A stretch of DNA of 64,000 nt from Eriocheir sinensis. Taxonomy: Eukaryota > Arthropoda > Malacostraca > Decapoda > Varunidae. The notes under the pieces were generated by a model. The model had not been told where the DNA came from and did no database searches. It saw nothing but the letters and a program-made list of their open reading frames with translations. Made by a program: the position numbers and the translations under genes. Of the stretch, positions 1-9,617 are shown one piece after another. Positions within the stretch are counted from its first letter, which is position 1. The number at the start of each line of letters is the position of its first letter. The stretch is taken from positions 19,089,825 through 19,153,824 of the forward strand of contig NC_066509.1 of assembly GCF_024679095.1 (NCBI RefSeq). The letters are read 5' to 3'.

Positions 1-323
1 CATTCTAACACCCCATATCGCCTCCCAGCCTTCTCCCAGCATCCCTCTCCACCCAAGAGATCCCCGTACCCCATATTCACCCTCGAGCACTTCTCCCAAT
101 GGAACCATGACTCCCCAGCGGTCCTACAGGTTACTTCGCAGGCCCCCCGCCCCCCGCCAGGACTCCCCCGTGCCGAAGAGGTTGCGACAGGACGTGTATT
201 TTCGTAGATGAGGTTCCGAGGAGCCCACCGATGACGTGTGTTGGCTCCGAGAAGGGACTGAAGCGGCTGCAGAGCTTGGTGATTAAGCTACAAGGAGACC
301 AGAGTACTAATATAGTCTCCTTG
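1..323 (+). other. candidate host exon(s), function unknown
   Basis: This GC-richer stretch differs from the AT-rich DNA around it. One frame is open from base 2 to a TGA at 209-211 and encodes a Ser/Pro/Arg-rich tail ending PVPKRLRQDVYFRR. Another frame is open from about 108 and runs through MTCVGSEKGLKRLQSLVIKL to a possible splice donor TTG|GTAGGC at 323/324. After that the open frame becomes hydrophobic, AT-rich and intron-like. I do not recognise the protein family. The donor is weak because it lacks the AG before GT. The two readings are alternatives, not one gene. Exon status is inferred only from composition and splice-like signals, so the segment could also be a repeat fragment. Confidence 0.25.
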
Positions 324-468
324 GTAGGCTACGTGTTGGCTTTATTGAGTTTACTTACTTTATTTCACCGCATTGTTTTGTTTCGTTATTATTTCACATC
401 TTTTTATTATATATTTAGTTTAGCTATTTCACGGTAGTTTTGTTCAGTTAGGTGATTTAGTGTTACGA

Positions 469-470
<2 letters not shown>

Positions 471-517
<47 letters not shown>
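471..517. repeat. (GT)n microsatellite
   Basis: An uninterrupted GT dinucleotide tract of about 23 units. It lies in what would be an intron if the flanking candidate exons are real. Confidence 0.97.
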
Positions 518-518
<1 letters not shown>

Positions 519-680
519 CCACGTTTCAAGTTTTAGTTATTTATCTCACGGCATTACTGTTTACTTAGTTTTCGGTAATTATTTCACAGCATTGATATTT
601 ATTTTGGATCTACCGGTAGTTATCTCAGAGCTCTATTGTCTACCGGTACTTATTTTTAGCGGTTATTTCACACCATAGCA

Positions 681-890
681 GATACTCTTCTTTCCCTAAC
701 AATACTAATTCTACACATACTCTTGACTCGTGTTATTAATAGCATCTTTTTTCTAACTTCTAGGAGGAGGAAATGGAGGCACGCGGATACTCTTCTTTCC
801 CTAACAGTACTAATTTTACACATCATAAACTCTTTACTCGTGTTATTAATAGCATTTTTTTTCTTCCTTTTAGGTGGAGGAAATGGGGGG
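681..890 (+). repeat. 105-bp tandem duplication carrying a splice-acceptor-like segment
   Basis: The block beginning GATACTCTTCTTTCCCTAAC occurs at 681 and again at 786. Both copies continue through TGTTATTAATAGCAT, a pyrimidine tract and an AG followed by a purine-rich GGAGGAAATGG. The copies have diverged mildly by substitutions and small indels. Each contains what looks like a branch point, polypyrimidine tract and 3' splice site, with AG at 762-763 and 872-873. Confidence 0.7.
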
Positions 891-990
891 ATGCGGTAGG
901 CTGCCCGTGAGTCCCAGGGAGACGCTGGTGCCCATACTGGAAGAGGAGGCGGAGGCGGAGGAGGCGACGGAGGGGAAGAAGGCGAGGTGA
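874..990 (+). other. candidate acidic exon after the duplicated acceptor
   Basis: From the AG at 872-873 the frame reads VEEMGGCGRLPVSPRETLVP, then an acidic Glu/Ala stretch, and ends at TGA 988-990. A strong donor-like GAG|GTGAGG overlaps the stop at 986/987, so this could be an internal exon of 113 nt rather than a terminal one. The frame is phase-compatible with the candidate exon ending at 323. I recognise no domain. The call rests on splice-like signals, composition and open frame only. Confidence 0.25.
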
Positions 991-1066
991 GGCGAGGCGA
1001 ACTGACTGGCTGGCTTATGCTCCGTTGACCTGAAACGCTGGACACAAGACATCATCACAATAATTA

Positions 1067-1745
1067 TTGTTGTCATTACATGCAGTAATGATGAATTCAA
1101 GCGTATATTTACTCACTGATATATATTCTCGCATAAATGCAGTCAACAGCTCCCTTCACGGTTACTCAACAACTGCGATTGATTTTTTAGACAAACTGAG
1201 AGCTTTTCAAATGAAACTCAGATTTTGGCAAGAAAAAGTCCAAGCAGGTCGGTATGACATTTCTGAGAAAACGAGTGACAGCTTGTCATCTCTGTGTAGA
1301 GATGATGTGAATAAGGTCAGTGTTGTTATCCGTGAGCACTTGTTTTTTCTCAGTGAAGAGTTGGACAACTATTTTCCTAATATCACAGACTTAGATTGTC
1401 AACTTATTCGAAATCGATTCAAGACGAACCCAAGATAACTTCCAGAAGACCTACAAGACAAATTCGTTGACTGTGTTAATAACAACTGCAAAGATAAGTT
1501 TTGAGAGTTTGTCACTGACAAGATTTTGATCAACAATAGCGAGTTCTTACCCTACTCTAGCAAATAAATGTGCCCGGAACCTCTTGATGTTTCCTTTTAC
1601 ATACCGCTGTGAACAGGGATTCTCAGCACTGTGCTTGATTAAAAACAAGTTACGATCATGTCTAGGAGTCAGAGATGCCATAAAAGTGTCTCTTTCAAAC
1701 ACTGTACTGAGGATTGACTTTAGAGAAACTGTATTAACACAGTGA
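1067..1745 (+). pseudogene. hAT-superfamily transposase, C-terminal part (ZBED5/GTF2IRD2-like), decayed
   Basis: The first open segment (1067-1438) contains LLTDIYSRINAVNSSLHG followed by a DKLRAFQMKLRFWQEKV block. This is the pattern of the C-terminal half of hAT transposases related to ZBED5, SCAND3 and GTF2IRD2 proteins. The reading continues past a TAA as LPEDLQDKF and then a second stop. About 150 bp later another frame gives YRCEQGFSALCLIKNKLRS, the conserved hAT dimerisation motif (GFSAL..IKNK.R), closing at TGA 1743-1745. At least two stops and frame changes are present, so it cannot make an active enzyme. The N-terminal BED finger and first catalytic residues are absent. The family assignment rests on motif recognition, with no database comparison made. 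Confidence 0.65.
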
Positions 1746-2010
1746 AAAACATCCCAAATGAACACCACTGAGTGCCAGGATTCGAACCCGGGCCTTCTGA
1801 TCAAAAGTCAGGGCAGCAAACCGACCAGACCACCGATGGGCTAAAAGGTTACCGCGCCTGAGGCCACTTCTGCGGCCATTACCTGACGCCCCAGCCCCGC
1901 ACTGTGGACATGAAGGTGAAGGTAACCCCGCCCACACCCGTGACTGACGGAAACGCATTTAATCAAACCCTTATGGCACATACGGTGTGTAAATACATTA
2001 GTGAAACTGT
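1726..2010 (-). mobile_element. tRNA-like SINE copy (minus orientation)
   Basis: Read on the minus strand, this segment contains an A-box-like TGGTCTGGTCGG, an anticodon-arm-like CTGACTTTTGATCAG and a canonical B box GGTTCGAATCC. A tRNA-unrelated body follows (GTGTTCATTTGGGATG, then CACTGTGTTAATACAG). Upstream on the same strand is more of the same body (CGTATGTGCCATAA, AAATGCGTTTCCGTCAGTCA). The tRNA head resembles tRNA-Glu/Lys genes but has no proper acceptor stem, so it is a retroposon and not a tRNA gene. Confidence 0.55.
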
Positions 2011-2235
2011 ATTAACAACTGATTTCTGATCAGAAGGCCCGGGTTCGAATCCTGGCACTCAGTGTTGTTCATTTGGGATGTTTATCACTGTGTTAATACA
2101 GTTTCTCTAATGTATTTACGCACCGTATGTGCCATAATTTGATTAAATGCGTTTCCGTCAGTCACTGACTTCTGATCAGAAGGCCAGGTTCGGATCCTGG
2201 CACTCAGTGGTGTTCATTTGGGAGGATTAACTTGT
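2011..2235 (+). mobile_element. tRNA-like SINE copies (plus orientation, tandem)
   Basis: Two B-box-bearing heads (GGTTCGAATCC near 2040; a mutated GGTTCGGATCC near 2188) occur in the plus orientation. The first is followed by the full body seen on the minus strand at 1726-2010. The second is cut off shortly after GTGTTCATTTGGGA. Together with the minus copy they form an imperfect palindrome centred near 2010-2020. Confidence 0.55.
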
Positions 2236-2369
2236 TAGTAGCAAAGAAACAAGCCCAACCATCTCACTGAATCAGCATATGTTTGTCATGATAGTCTCAC
2301 ACTGACTATCAGTAAGTAACACTTATAAATGAATAGTTCTTGATAGCACTTGCTCACATTCAATCCTAT

Positions 2370-2495
<126 letters not shown>

Positions 2496-2711
2496 TTAAG
2501 TTACATATTGGTATTTTTATTCTAGTAACAAACAAGGACTTTCTTGTTGGTTACTAGTTACAAACAACTTGTAACAAACTTTAACAATCACCACTAAATC
2601 ACAGTCACAGTCACCTTTTTTATTTCTATTTTATCCTTTTTTTCACGCTTGGGATGCTAGTCTGGTAAAATTGGAGCCTCTGTCAGATTTGATCTCCTGA
2701 GTGATGCCAAC

Positions 2712-2876
2712 AGTCTTGATAAATCCTCGAACCTCTTTCTTCTCAATTTCTGCAACATTCGCGGTCTTCGTTTTAATTTTCATTATGCGGAACACCATCT
2801 CTCTTCCTCTAAACCTCACTTTCTCTTCAGCACCGAAACACAGATTTCTGAGGCTACTGACAGTAATCTCTACTTC
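2712..2876 (+). mobile_element. non-LTR retrotransposon fragment, 5' end of ORF2 (fragment D)
   Basis: About 165 bp match the start of ORF2 in the long copy at 9619-9785 base for base with few differences: TCTTGATAA.TCCTCGAACC, then the LFLLNFCNIRGLRSNF coding region of the apurinic-like endonuclease N-terminus. The match stops at 2876, exactly where the poly(T) start of an antisense copy of the same family begins. It is only a fragment with frame damage. Confidence 0.75.
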
Positions 2877-4374
2877 TTTTTTTTTTTTTTACAGCTAAGA
2901 AGACTAAGCTAAGGAGACAGTTCAAGGGCGTAAAGAAAAAAAAAAAGGCCCGCTACTCACTGCTCCCGAACAGAGGTTAAAAGAGTGTCCAAAAGCAGAG
3001 GTCAATTTCGGGAGGAGAGGTGTCCTGATACTCTCCTCTTGAAAGAGTTCAAGTCGTAGGCAGGAGGAAATACAGATGATGGAAGATTGTTCCAGAGTTT
3101 ACCACCGTGAGGGATGAAAGACTGAAGATACTGGTTGACTCTTGCATAAGGGGTTTGGATAGTATAGGGATGAACATGAGTAGAAAGTTGTGTGCAGCGG
3201 GGCCGCGGGAGGAAGGGAGGCATGCAGTTAACAAGTTCAGAAGAGCAGTCAGCATGGAAATATCGACAAAAGATAGAAAGAGAGGCAACATGGCGGCGGA
3301 ATTTGAGAGGTAGAAGACTATCAGTATGAGGAGGAGAGCTGATGAGACGAAGAGCCTTTGACTCCACTCTGTCAAGGAGAGCTGTATGAGTGGAGCCCCC
3401 CCACACACACATGAGATGCATACTCCATACGAGGGCGGACAAGGCCCCTCTAAATGGACAGCAACTGTGCGGAGGAGAAGAACTGGCGGAGACGGTACAG
3501 AACGCCCAGCCTCGAGGAAGCTGATTTAGTAAGAGATGAGATATGAAGTTTCCAGTTGAGATTTTGAGTTAAGGATAGACCGAGGATGTTTAGTGTTGAG
3601 GAAGGTGATAGCTGAGTGTTGTCAAAGAATAGGGGATAGTTGTTTGAAAGATTGTGTCCAGTGGATAAGTGGAAAAACTGTTTTCTTGAGGCGTTGAAGG
3701 ACACCAGGTTCCTCTTGCCCCAATCGGATATAATAGTAAGGTCTGAGCCTAAGCGTTCTGTTGCCTCCAGCCTTGAATCGTTAAGTTCCTGTAGGGTGGG
3801 TCTTCTATTAAAAGAGGTTGAGTAATGCAGAGTGGAATCATCGGCGTAGGAATGGATAGGACAGTTCGTTTTGGAAAGAATATCATCAATGAACAACAGA
3901 AAGAGAGTGGGAGATAGGACAGAACCCTGTGGGACACCACTGTTAATAGGTTTAGAGTTCTACCACAGCAGAAACTGAACAGTCAGAAAGGAAACTGGAG
4001 ATAAAGGTACAGAGAGAAGGATAGAAACCGTAGGAGGGTAGTTTGGAAAGCAAAGATTTGTGCCAGACCCTATCAAAAGCTTTTGATATGTCCAGCGCAA
4101 TAGCAAAGGTTTCACCGAAACGGTTAAGAGAGGATGACCAAGAGTCAGTTAGGAAGGCAAGGAGATCACCAGTAAAACGCCCCTTGCGGAACCCATACTG
4201 TCGATCAGATAGAAGGTCAGAAGTGGAAAGGTGGTTTTTAGTCTTCCGGCTAAGGATTGACTCAAAAGCTTTAGATAGACAGGAAAGTAAAGCAATAGGA
4301 CGGTAGTTTGAGGGATTGGAACGCTCACCCTTCTTAGGCACAGGCTGTATGAAGGCATACTTCCTGCAGGAAGG
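2877..4374 (-). mobile_element. non-LTR retrotransposon, 5'-truncated copy A (antisense)
   Basis: Read on the minus strand, this copy begins within the RT domain (near [20 protein letters not shown]), runs to the ORF2 stop (TGA, complement of 3002-3004) and then a 3' UTR. It ends in an A-rich tail, seen as poly(T) at 2877-2890. The 3' UTR matches the ends of copies B and C (GAGTAGCGGGC, CCCTTGAACTGTCTCC). It abuts fragment D of the same family in opposite orientation. No target-site duplication is apparent at the 5' junction. Confidence 0.85.
3002..4374 (-). pseudogene. ORF2 reverse-transcriptase remnant of copy A
   Basis: Minus-strand segments give, in order: [19 protein letters not shown] (RT fingers); [37 protein letters not shown] with the motif A aspartate; GVPQGSVLS (motif B); [12 protein letters not shown] with the catalytic YADD near 3838-3849; and NILGLSLTQNLNWKLHIS. 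A thumb/C-terminal region ending FKRRVSGHLSSRN closes it. The parts fall in different frames, with breaks near 3940 and 3445, and the endonuclease domain is missing. The motif order is diagnostic for a non-LTR ORF2 of the Jockey/CR1 type. It is not functional as read. Confidence 0.85.
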
Positions 4375-4859
4375 ACAGTGGCGTAGTAAGGGGGGTGCCA
4401 TGATACAGGCTCAAGTCTAATGGCTAAATTTAGTGACGTATCTAAGGAAAGGGGTGTTGGGGTCATATAAGAAGACGCCCCCCAGGCCCCCAACAAAGGT
4501 ACCCGCCGCCCTCCAAATGGTCCATTTGGAAGCCCCCATTTGTTGCCATACTCATTTGTAGAAGCTAGTGTGGAGGGGGTGGACCCCAAAAGGAGACAGG
4601 ACCCCCGCGACCCCGCCCACAAGATCTCCAGCCATGCCGGCATATATAGTACCACTGTGGGTAATGATGGAGTTTTGATTACCCAGCTCCAGCCACGCGT
4701 GGTACTGTGAATGACGGCGCCTTGTGTTTCAAATGACTGTAGCAGATGAATTGCTTTGCTCGTAGCAGAGATGTTATTTACTATAAAGAACACATTTTTG
4801 CATAATGTTGAAGATAAGGAACTGTACTTTATCATGTGACGTTAAAAACTTGAATGTAA
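4375..4859. other. unassigned segment, probable unknown repeat
   Basis: This holds no gene that I can support. The minus strand is open for about 150 codons before running into copy A, but the composition (Pro/Leu/Trp/Ser-rich, no motif) is not convincing. The sequence includes GC-rich runs (GGACCCCAAAAGGAG) and a TATATAG-containing stretch. Confidence 0.3.
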
Positions 4860-5755
4860 ATGTTTGTTGTAGCATGTGTCTCGCTAAACGGTATCGTAGG
4901 TAGGTGAGAGGGGAGACGCCAAAGTGTTTGTTGTAGCATGAATCTCGTTGAACGGTATCGTGGGTAGGTGAGAAGGGAGACGCCTAAGTGTTTGTTGTAG
5001 CATGAACCTCGCTGAACGGTATCGTGGGTAGGTGAGAGAGGAGACGCCTAAGTGTTTGTTGTAGCATGAATCTCGCTGAACGGTATCGTAGGTAGGTGAG
5101 AGGGGAGACGCCTAAGTGTTTGTTGTAGCATGAATCTCGCTGAACGGTATCGTAGGTAGGTGAGAGAGGAGACGCCTAAGTGTTTGTTGTAGCATGAATC
5201 TCGCTGAACGGTATCGTAAGAAGGTGAGAGGAGACGCCTAAGTGTTTGTTGTAGCATGAACCTCGCTGAACGGTATCGTGGGTAGGTGAGAAGTGAGACG
5301 CCTAAGTGTTTGTTGTAGCATGAATCTCGCTGAACGGTATCGTAGGTAGGTGAGAGGGGAGACGCCTAAGTGTTTGTTGTAGCATGAATCTCGCTGAACG
5401 GTATCGTGGGTAGGTGATGGGAGACGCCTATGTGTTTGTTGTAGCATGAATCTCGCTGAACGGTATCGTAGGTAGGTGAGAGGGAGACGCCTAAGTGTTT
5501 GTTGTAGCATGAATCTCGCTGAACGGTATCGTGGGTAGGTGAGACGGGAGTCGCCGAAGTGTTTGTTGTAGCATGAACCTCGCTGAACGGTATCGTGGGT
5601 AGGTGAGAGAGGAGACGCCTAAGTGTTTGTTGTAGCATGAATCTCGCTGAACGGTATCGTAGGTATGTGAGAGGGGAGACGCCTAAGTCTTTGTTGTAGC
5701 ATGAATCTCGCTGAACAGTATCGTAGGTAGGTGAGAGGGGAGACGCCTAAGTGCG
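4860..5755. repeat. 64-bp tandem satellite, about 14 copies
   Basis: The unit contains GTGTTTGTTGTAGCATGAAT, then CTCGCTGAACGGTATCG, a GGGTAGGTGAG or AGGTAGGTGAG segment, and GGGAGACGCCTAA. Spacing is 64 bp (starts at 4924, 4988, 5052, 5116, 5180), with occasional 62-63-bp units. Variant positions (AATCTCG/AACCTCG, GTGGGTAGG/GTAGGTAGG) are shared among non-adjacent copies. The period is not divisible by three, so the open minus frames rotate through the repeat and are not coding. Confidence 0.95.
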
Positions 5756-5814
5756 TGACGGAAACAAAACAAGCTCATCATGGAAACATCATCGTCGCAT
5801 GCTTTTGTATTATT

Positions 5815-6208
<394 letters not shown>

Positions 6209-6486
6209 TATTGTTCTCATTTTATGTTGAACACCGAAGTCGTCGTTAAGTGACTGAAGTATCATGCATATATATAATAATAATAACAATAATGATAAAA
6301 AGAAGAACTGATGAAGAATTATCATTATAATAATAAGAATGATGATAATAATAAGGATAGTCAGCCAGTTATTTCTGCTTTTCAGTGGTTGTCTCTGAAT
6401 TTGTCTGCCTGGAATAGTAAGCGATGTATGGGGATAATATAATAATAATAATAGCCGAAAAAAATAAGGCAGGACATTCAAAACCA

Positions 6487-6600
<114 letters not shown>

Positions 6601-6803
6601 GGATCCACCGGAAGAAGCCTACCGGCACAATAGGCCAAGACGTAAAAAAAGTGTGAGGAGCTACGACACGCGCGGGTGGTGACAATGTTCTATGCCTTGA
6701 GCCGGATCGCGCGCCGAATTGTGAAGAACGACAACATAAACACAGCCTCTTCTTCTTCTGACCTGTACTGCTTGGAATCGCTTCGCCGCCCCTGACCACC
6801 GCT

Positions 6804-7519
6804 ATGGAGAAGATGAGTGACAGAGCTTCTCTATTCTCTCGTGAGCAGAGAATGATGCTCCTCAGGCTTGTGGGGGAGCGGAGGGTCTTCCAAGATCGAT
6901 CCAGCAATCCCTTCCTCTGAAAACAGTAACCCTCCATCCATTGTTTTAGACAACACTGTATACTTAGGTATTTCTTCTTGGATTAGTTATTAAGGCTACT
7001 AAAGTGTTAAGATTGTAATAAAGCATGGCATGGTGTTTAGGTTAATTGCACACGTATTTAAATTTTTAAACTTCTTTTTCACACTAGTGGAAGCAAATCC
7101 ATCCTTGCATGTCACTACACTGCTTGGTAATGAATGTGGGGCTTCAGGTTTGCGAGTGTCCGCCTGCATGGCTTCATCCTCTGCTCTCCCAGACAAGCTT
7201 GTGCCTTCCCCATGGACCCATCCCCTCCTGCCCCTAGAAATCCTTCCACTGTAACTTTCCAGCACATTCCTTCAGCTTCCACAACACCCATTTCCCTTCT
7301 CCTAATGTAAGGAAGCACACCAAAGGGAGGTTTGCTGCTGAGTATTCTATGTATAGGAATAGGAGGAAACAGGATGAATACTCTGATCTCATAATTAAGC
7401 AAAAAATAATTGAGCATCAGGAGCAAATGAAGGTCTATCGGGTGCAGCAGGAAGCAGCTGAAAGACAATGTAAAGTGTACGATGCACATCTTGACATGTG
7501 CACTCATATAAAAACATAG
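6804..7519 (+). pseudogene. Myb/SANT-like (NAIF1-type) protein gene, broken or intron-containing
   Basis: The frame from ATG 6804 gives MEKMSDRASLFSREQRMMLL, then RLVGERRVFQDRSSNPFL, and stops at 6918-6920. This looks like the start of a Myb/SANT-like DNA-binding domain of the NAIF1/MSANTD type found in Harbinger-derived genes. Downstream, 7307-7519 encodes RKHTKGRFAAEYSMYRNRRK, then KQKIIEHQEQMKVYRVQQEA, then AERQCKVYDAHLDMCTHIKT and a TAG. That is a basic, coiled-coil-prone C-terminus of the kind these proteins carry. A Ser/Pro-rich piece (MDPSPPAPRNPSTVTFQHIP, from 7212) lies between them, one frame away. A possible acceptor TTCACACTAG ends at 7087. The gene is either interrupted by introns or degraded by stops and at least one indel. 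The family call is moderate and based only on sequence style. Confidence 0.4.
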
Positions 7520-7732
7520 GATTCATGACATACATGGAAAGGCTGGCTACAGAATGCCAAACTAAATTTAAGAAACAATGAACATCATAAAAGATGCAGT
7601 CTAGGAAATAAGTTATTGATTAAGTTAATTTATTTATCTTAAGTACCTGAAAACAATATATTGGGGATGAAAAGAATATATCATATGCGTCCATTAACTT
7701 TTATTTTATGCATCTCTTGATAGTTTGTGGAA

Positions 7733-7944
<212 letters not shown>

Positions 7945-8132
7945 AAATACAGTAAAGACACATCATTTGGGGATTCTTGAATCATATGTTATTGCTCAAA
8001 TATACATGATTATTTGAATTTCACTCATGGAAAAATGAAAGTATAGATTCACAAATGATTCTAGGGATAAGTAATGAAGGAGATGAATGATTGATGCTCA
8101 TCTTGTGGATCTGGTTGAGGACAATGTGCTTG

Positions 8133-9027
8133 TAAAAGGTTATTCCAAAAGTAATGTTTCCTATTTTTTTTATTCCGCCCCAAGGAGTCCGAGGGGACTG
8201 ATTATAACATGATGACTGAACCTTCGCACTAATAACCTGAAATGTTCATCTCTATGTTGCAGACATTGATGGTGTGACAGTCTAAGAAAGCAACCCCTGT
8301 CATGGACGTGCGTCAGAAGCAGAGGTGCGTCACTGTCCTCCACGCAGAGCAAGTTGAACCAATCGACATTCACCGACGCTTGGTGAACGTTTACGGAGCC
8401 GAGGCAGTTGATGTCAGCACGGTTAGGAGATGGGTTCGTCGATTCCGGAGTGGCGACAGAGATGTGAGTGACAAATCGCTCTCCGGACGCCCATGCACAG
8501 CCACCACTCCGGAAACTGAGGTGCTCCATGATCAACTCACCCGCTCTAACTGGCGTATAACAGTGAATGAAATGAATGCACTGCTGGATGTGGGTGTCGG
8601 TGTACTGAAAAAAATGCTGTCATCCCAAGGATACAGCAAAGTGTGTGCCAGGCGGGTGGCTGTGCATGGGCGTCCGGAGAGCGGTTTGTCTCTCACATCT
8701 CTGTCGCCACTCAGAATCGACCAACCCATCTACTAACCGTGCTGACATAAACTGCCTCGGCTCCATAGACGTTCACCAAGCGTCGGCGAATGTCGATTGG
8801 TTCAACTTATTCTGCGTGGAGGAATACAGTGACGCACCTCTGCTTCTGACGCACGTCCATGACGGGTTGCTTTCTTAAACTCACACCGTCAATGTCTGCA
8901 ACAGAGATGAAAATTTCAGGTTATTTGCGAGGAGGTTGTCATCATAAGAATGCAATAAGCAATCCCCTCGGACCCCTTGGGGCAGAATAAAAAAATAGGA
9001 GGCATTAACTTTGGAATGACCCTCGTA
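8133..9027 (+). mobile_element. mariner-derived foldback element
   Basis: The ends are inverted: GGTTATTCCAAAAGTAATG at the left, and at the right the complement of GGTCATTCCAAAGTTAATG, each bordered by TA, the mariner target. The inversion does not stop at the termini. The left 372 bp (8133-8504) are matched in reverse complement by the right 373 bp (8655-9027), leaving a 150-bp unique loop. The left arm plus loop encode the N-terminal part of a mariner transposase; the right arm is its antisense. No catalytic domain is present, so the element is non-autonomous. Confidence 0.8.
8302..8657 (+). pseudogene. mariner transposase N-terminal half (paired HTH)
   Basis: ATG 8302 opens MDVRQKQRCVTVLHAEQVEP, then DIHRRLVNVYGAEAVDVSTV and RRWVRRFRSGDRDVSD. 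This is the first helix-turn-helix of Mos1-like mariner transposases (HTH_48 type), followed by SGRPCTATTPETEVL, the AT-hook-like GRP linker, and a second HTH (NWRITVNEMNALLDVGVGVL then KKMLSSQGY). The frame then enters the inverted arm and continues to 8734 with antisense sequence. The DDD catalytic domain is entirely absent. Such a protein could in principle bind the termini without cutting. That is inference only. Confidence 0.75.
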
Positions 9028-9257
9028 CATATACGTCACTGTCTAAATTTAGGCCAAAGAGACGAGATGAGCACTAAAGCAACACACAAGTAGTGTGTAC
9101 ACCTCCCACTATATCTTACAACCAAGGAATACTTGCTTTGGTTGAGGAATAAGATCAATAAGCAGGTGAGTTGGTGTCATTATCCTGTGTTATGTATACC
9201 TACATTATCCTATATTATACATTATCCTACATTACCCTATATTTTACACGCTCTGGA

Positions 9258-9379
9258 GGCCTCTCCGGCTGCCTGCGAAAACCAGGACTGTTCAGGCAAA
9301 CCTGAGCGTGTATGGGACGTTTAGGCGGCCTGTGCAGGCCGCCGGAGAGGCTACCTCACGAACCTGTACCTGACAGGTT
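9258..9379. other. GC-rich hairpin cluster
   Basis: GCCTCTCCGGC at 9259-9269 pairs with GCCGGAGAGGC at 9341-9351. Inside and overlapping lies GGCGGCCTGTGCAGGCCGCC (9324-9343), a 9-bp stem with a 2-nt loop. Just after it, AACCTGT and ACAGGTT (9361-9379) form another 7-bp stem. The rest of 9028-9446 holds no gene; it includes a short degenerate CCTATATTATACATTAT-type repeat near 9190-9245. Confidence 0.6.
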
Positions 9380-9446
9380 GGCTCCGTCCGGCCAGCGTCC
9401 GGTTCAGGCTTGTTTGAGTGTGTCTATGCACATGAGGTGGCCTTGA

Positions 9447-9562
9447 GGCCACATCTCTCGACACAATCTTCCAAACACATGTCCCTTATTCTTCGACAAC
9501 GCTCAGCTGTCACCTTCTTCAACACTAAACATCCTGGGTCTATCCTTAACTCAAAATCTCAA
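9447..9562 (+). mobile_element. non-LTR ORF2 fragment E (late RT region)
   Basis: About 110 bp match 13,212-13,326 of copy B nearly base for base (CGACACAATCTTCCAAACAC through CTATCCTTAACTCAAAATC), corresponding to the post-YADD RT region. It joins directly to the 5' end of copy B, so copy B either landed in an older relative or was joined to it by recombination. Confidence 0.75.
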
Positions 9563-9617
9563 CAACAAAATAAATTCCCCCGGGAAGGACTCCCCTTCTG
9601 GCTGCCGACCCGAGAGG

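Noticed and set aside
1770..1855. A functional tRNA gene
   Set aside because: B box and anticodon-like arm are present, but no pairing acceptor stem; the sequence recurs with a shared non-tRNA body, as in SINEs.
4149..4835. A 228-codon minus-strand protein
   Set aside because: It fuses unassigned sequence with an out-of-frame part of retrotransposon copy A; no motif or supporting composition.
4860..5755. CRISPR array
   Set aside because: The whole 64-bp unit is repeated without unique spacers, and the context is eukaryotic.
8170..8535. Minus-strand frame of 121 codons in the mariner element, and its counterpart at 8645-8878
   Set aside because: Antisense of the HTH coding region; the two mirror each other because the arms are inverted copies.
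9170..9245. Telomere-like repeat (CCTATATTATACATTATCC)
   Set aside because: Irregular, not a TTAGG array, only a few degenerate units.
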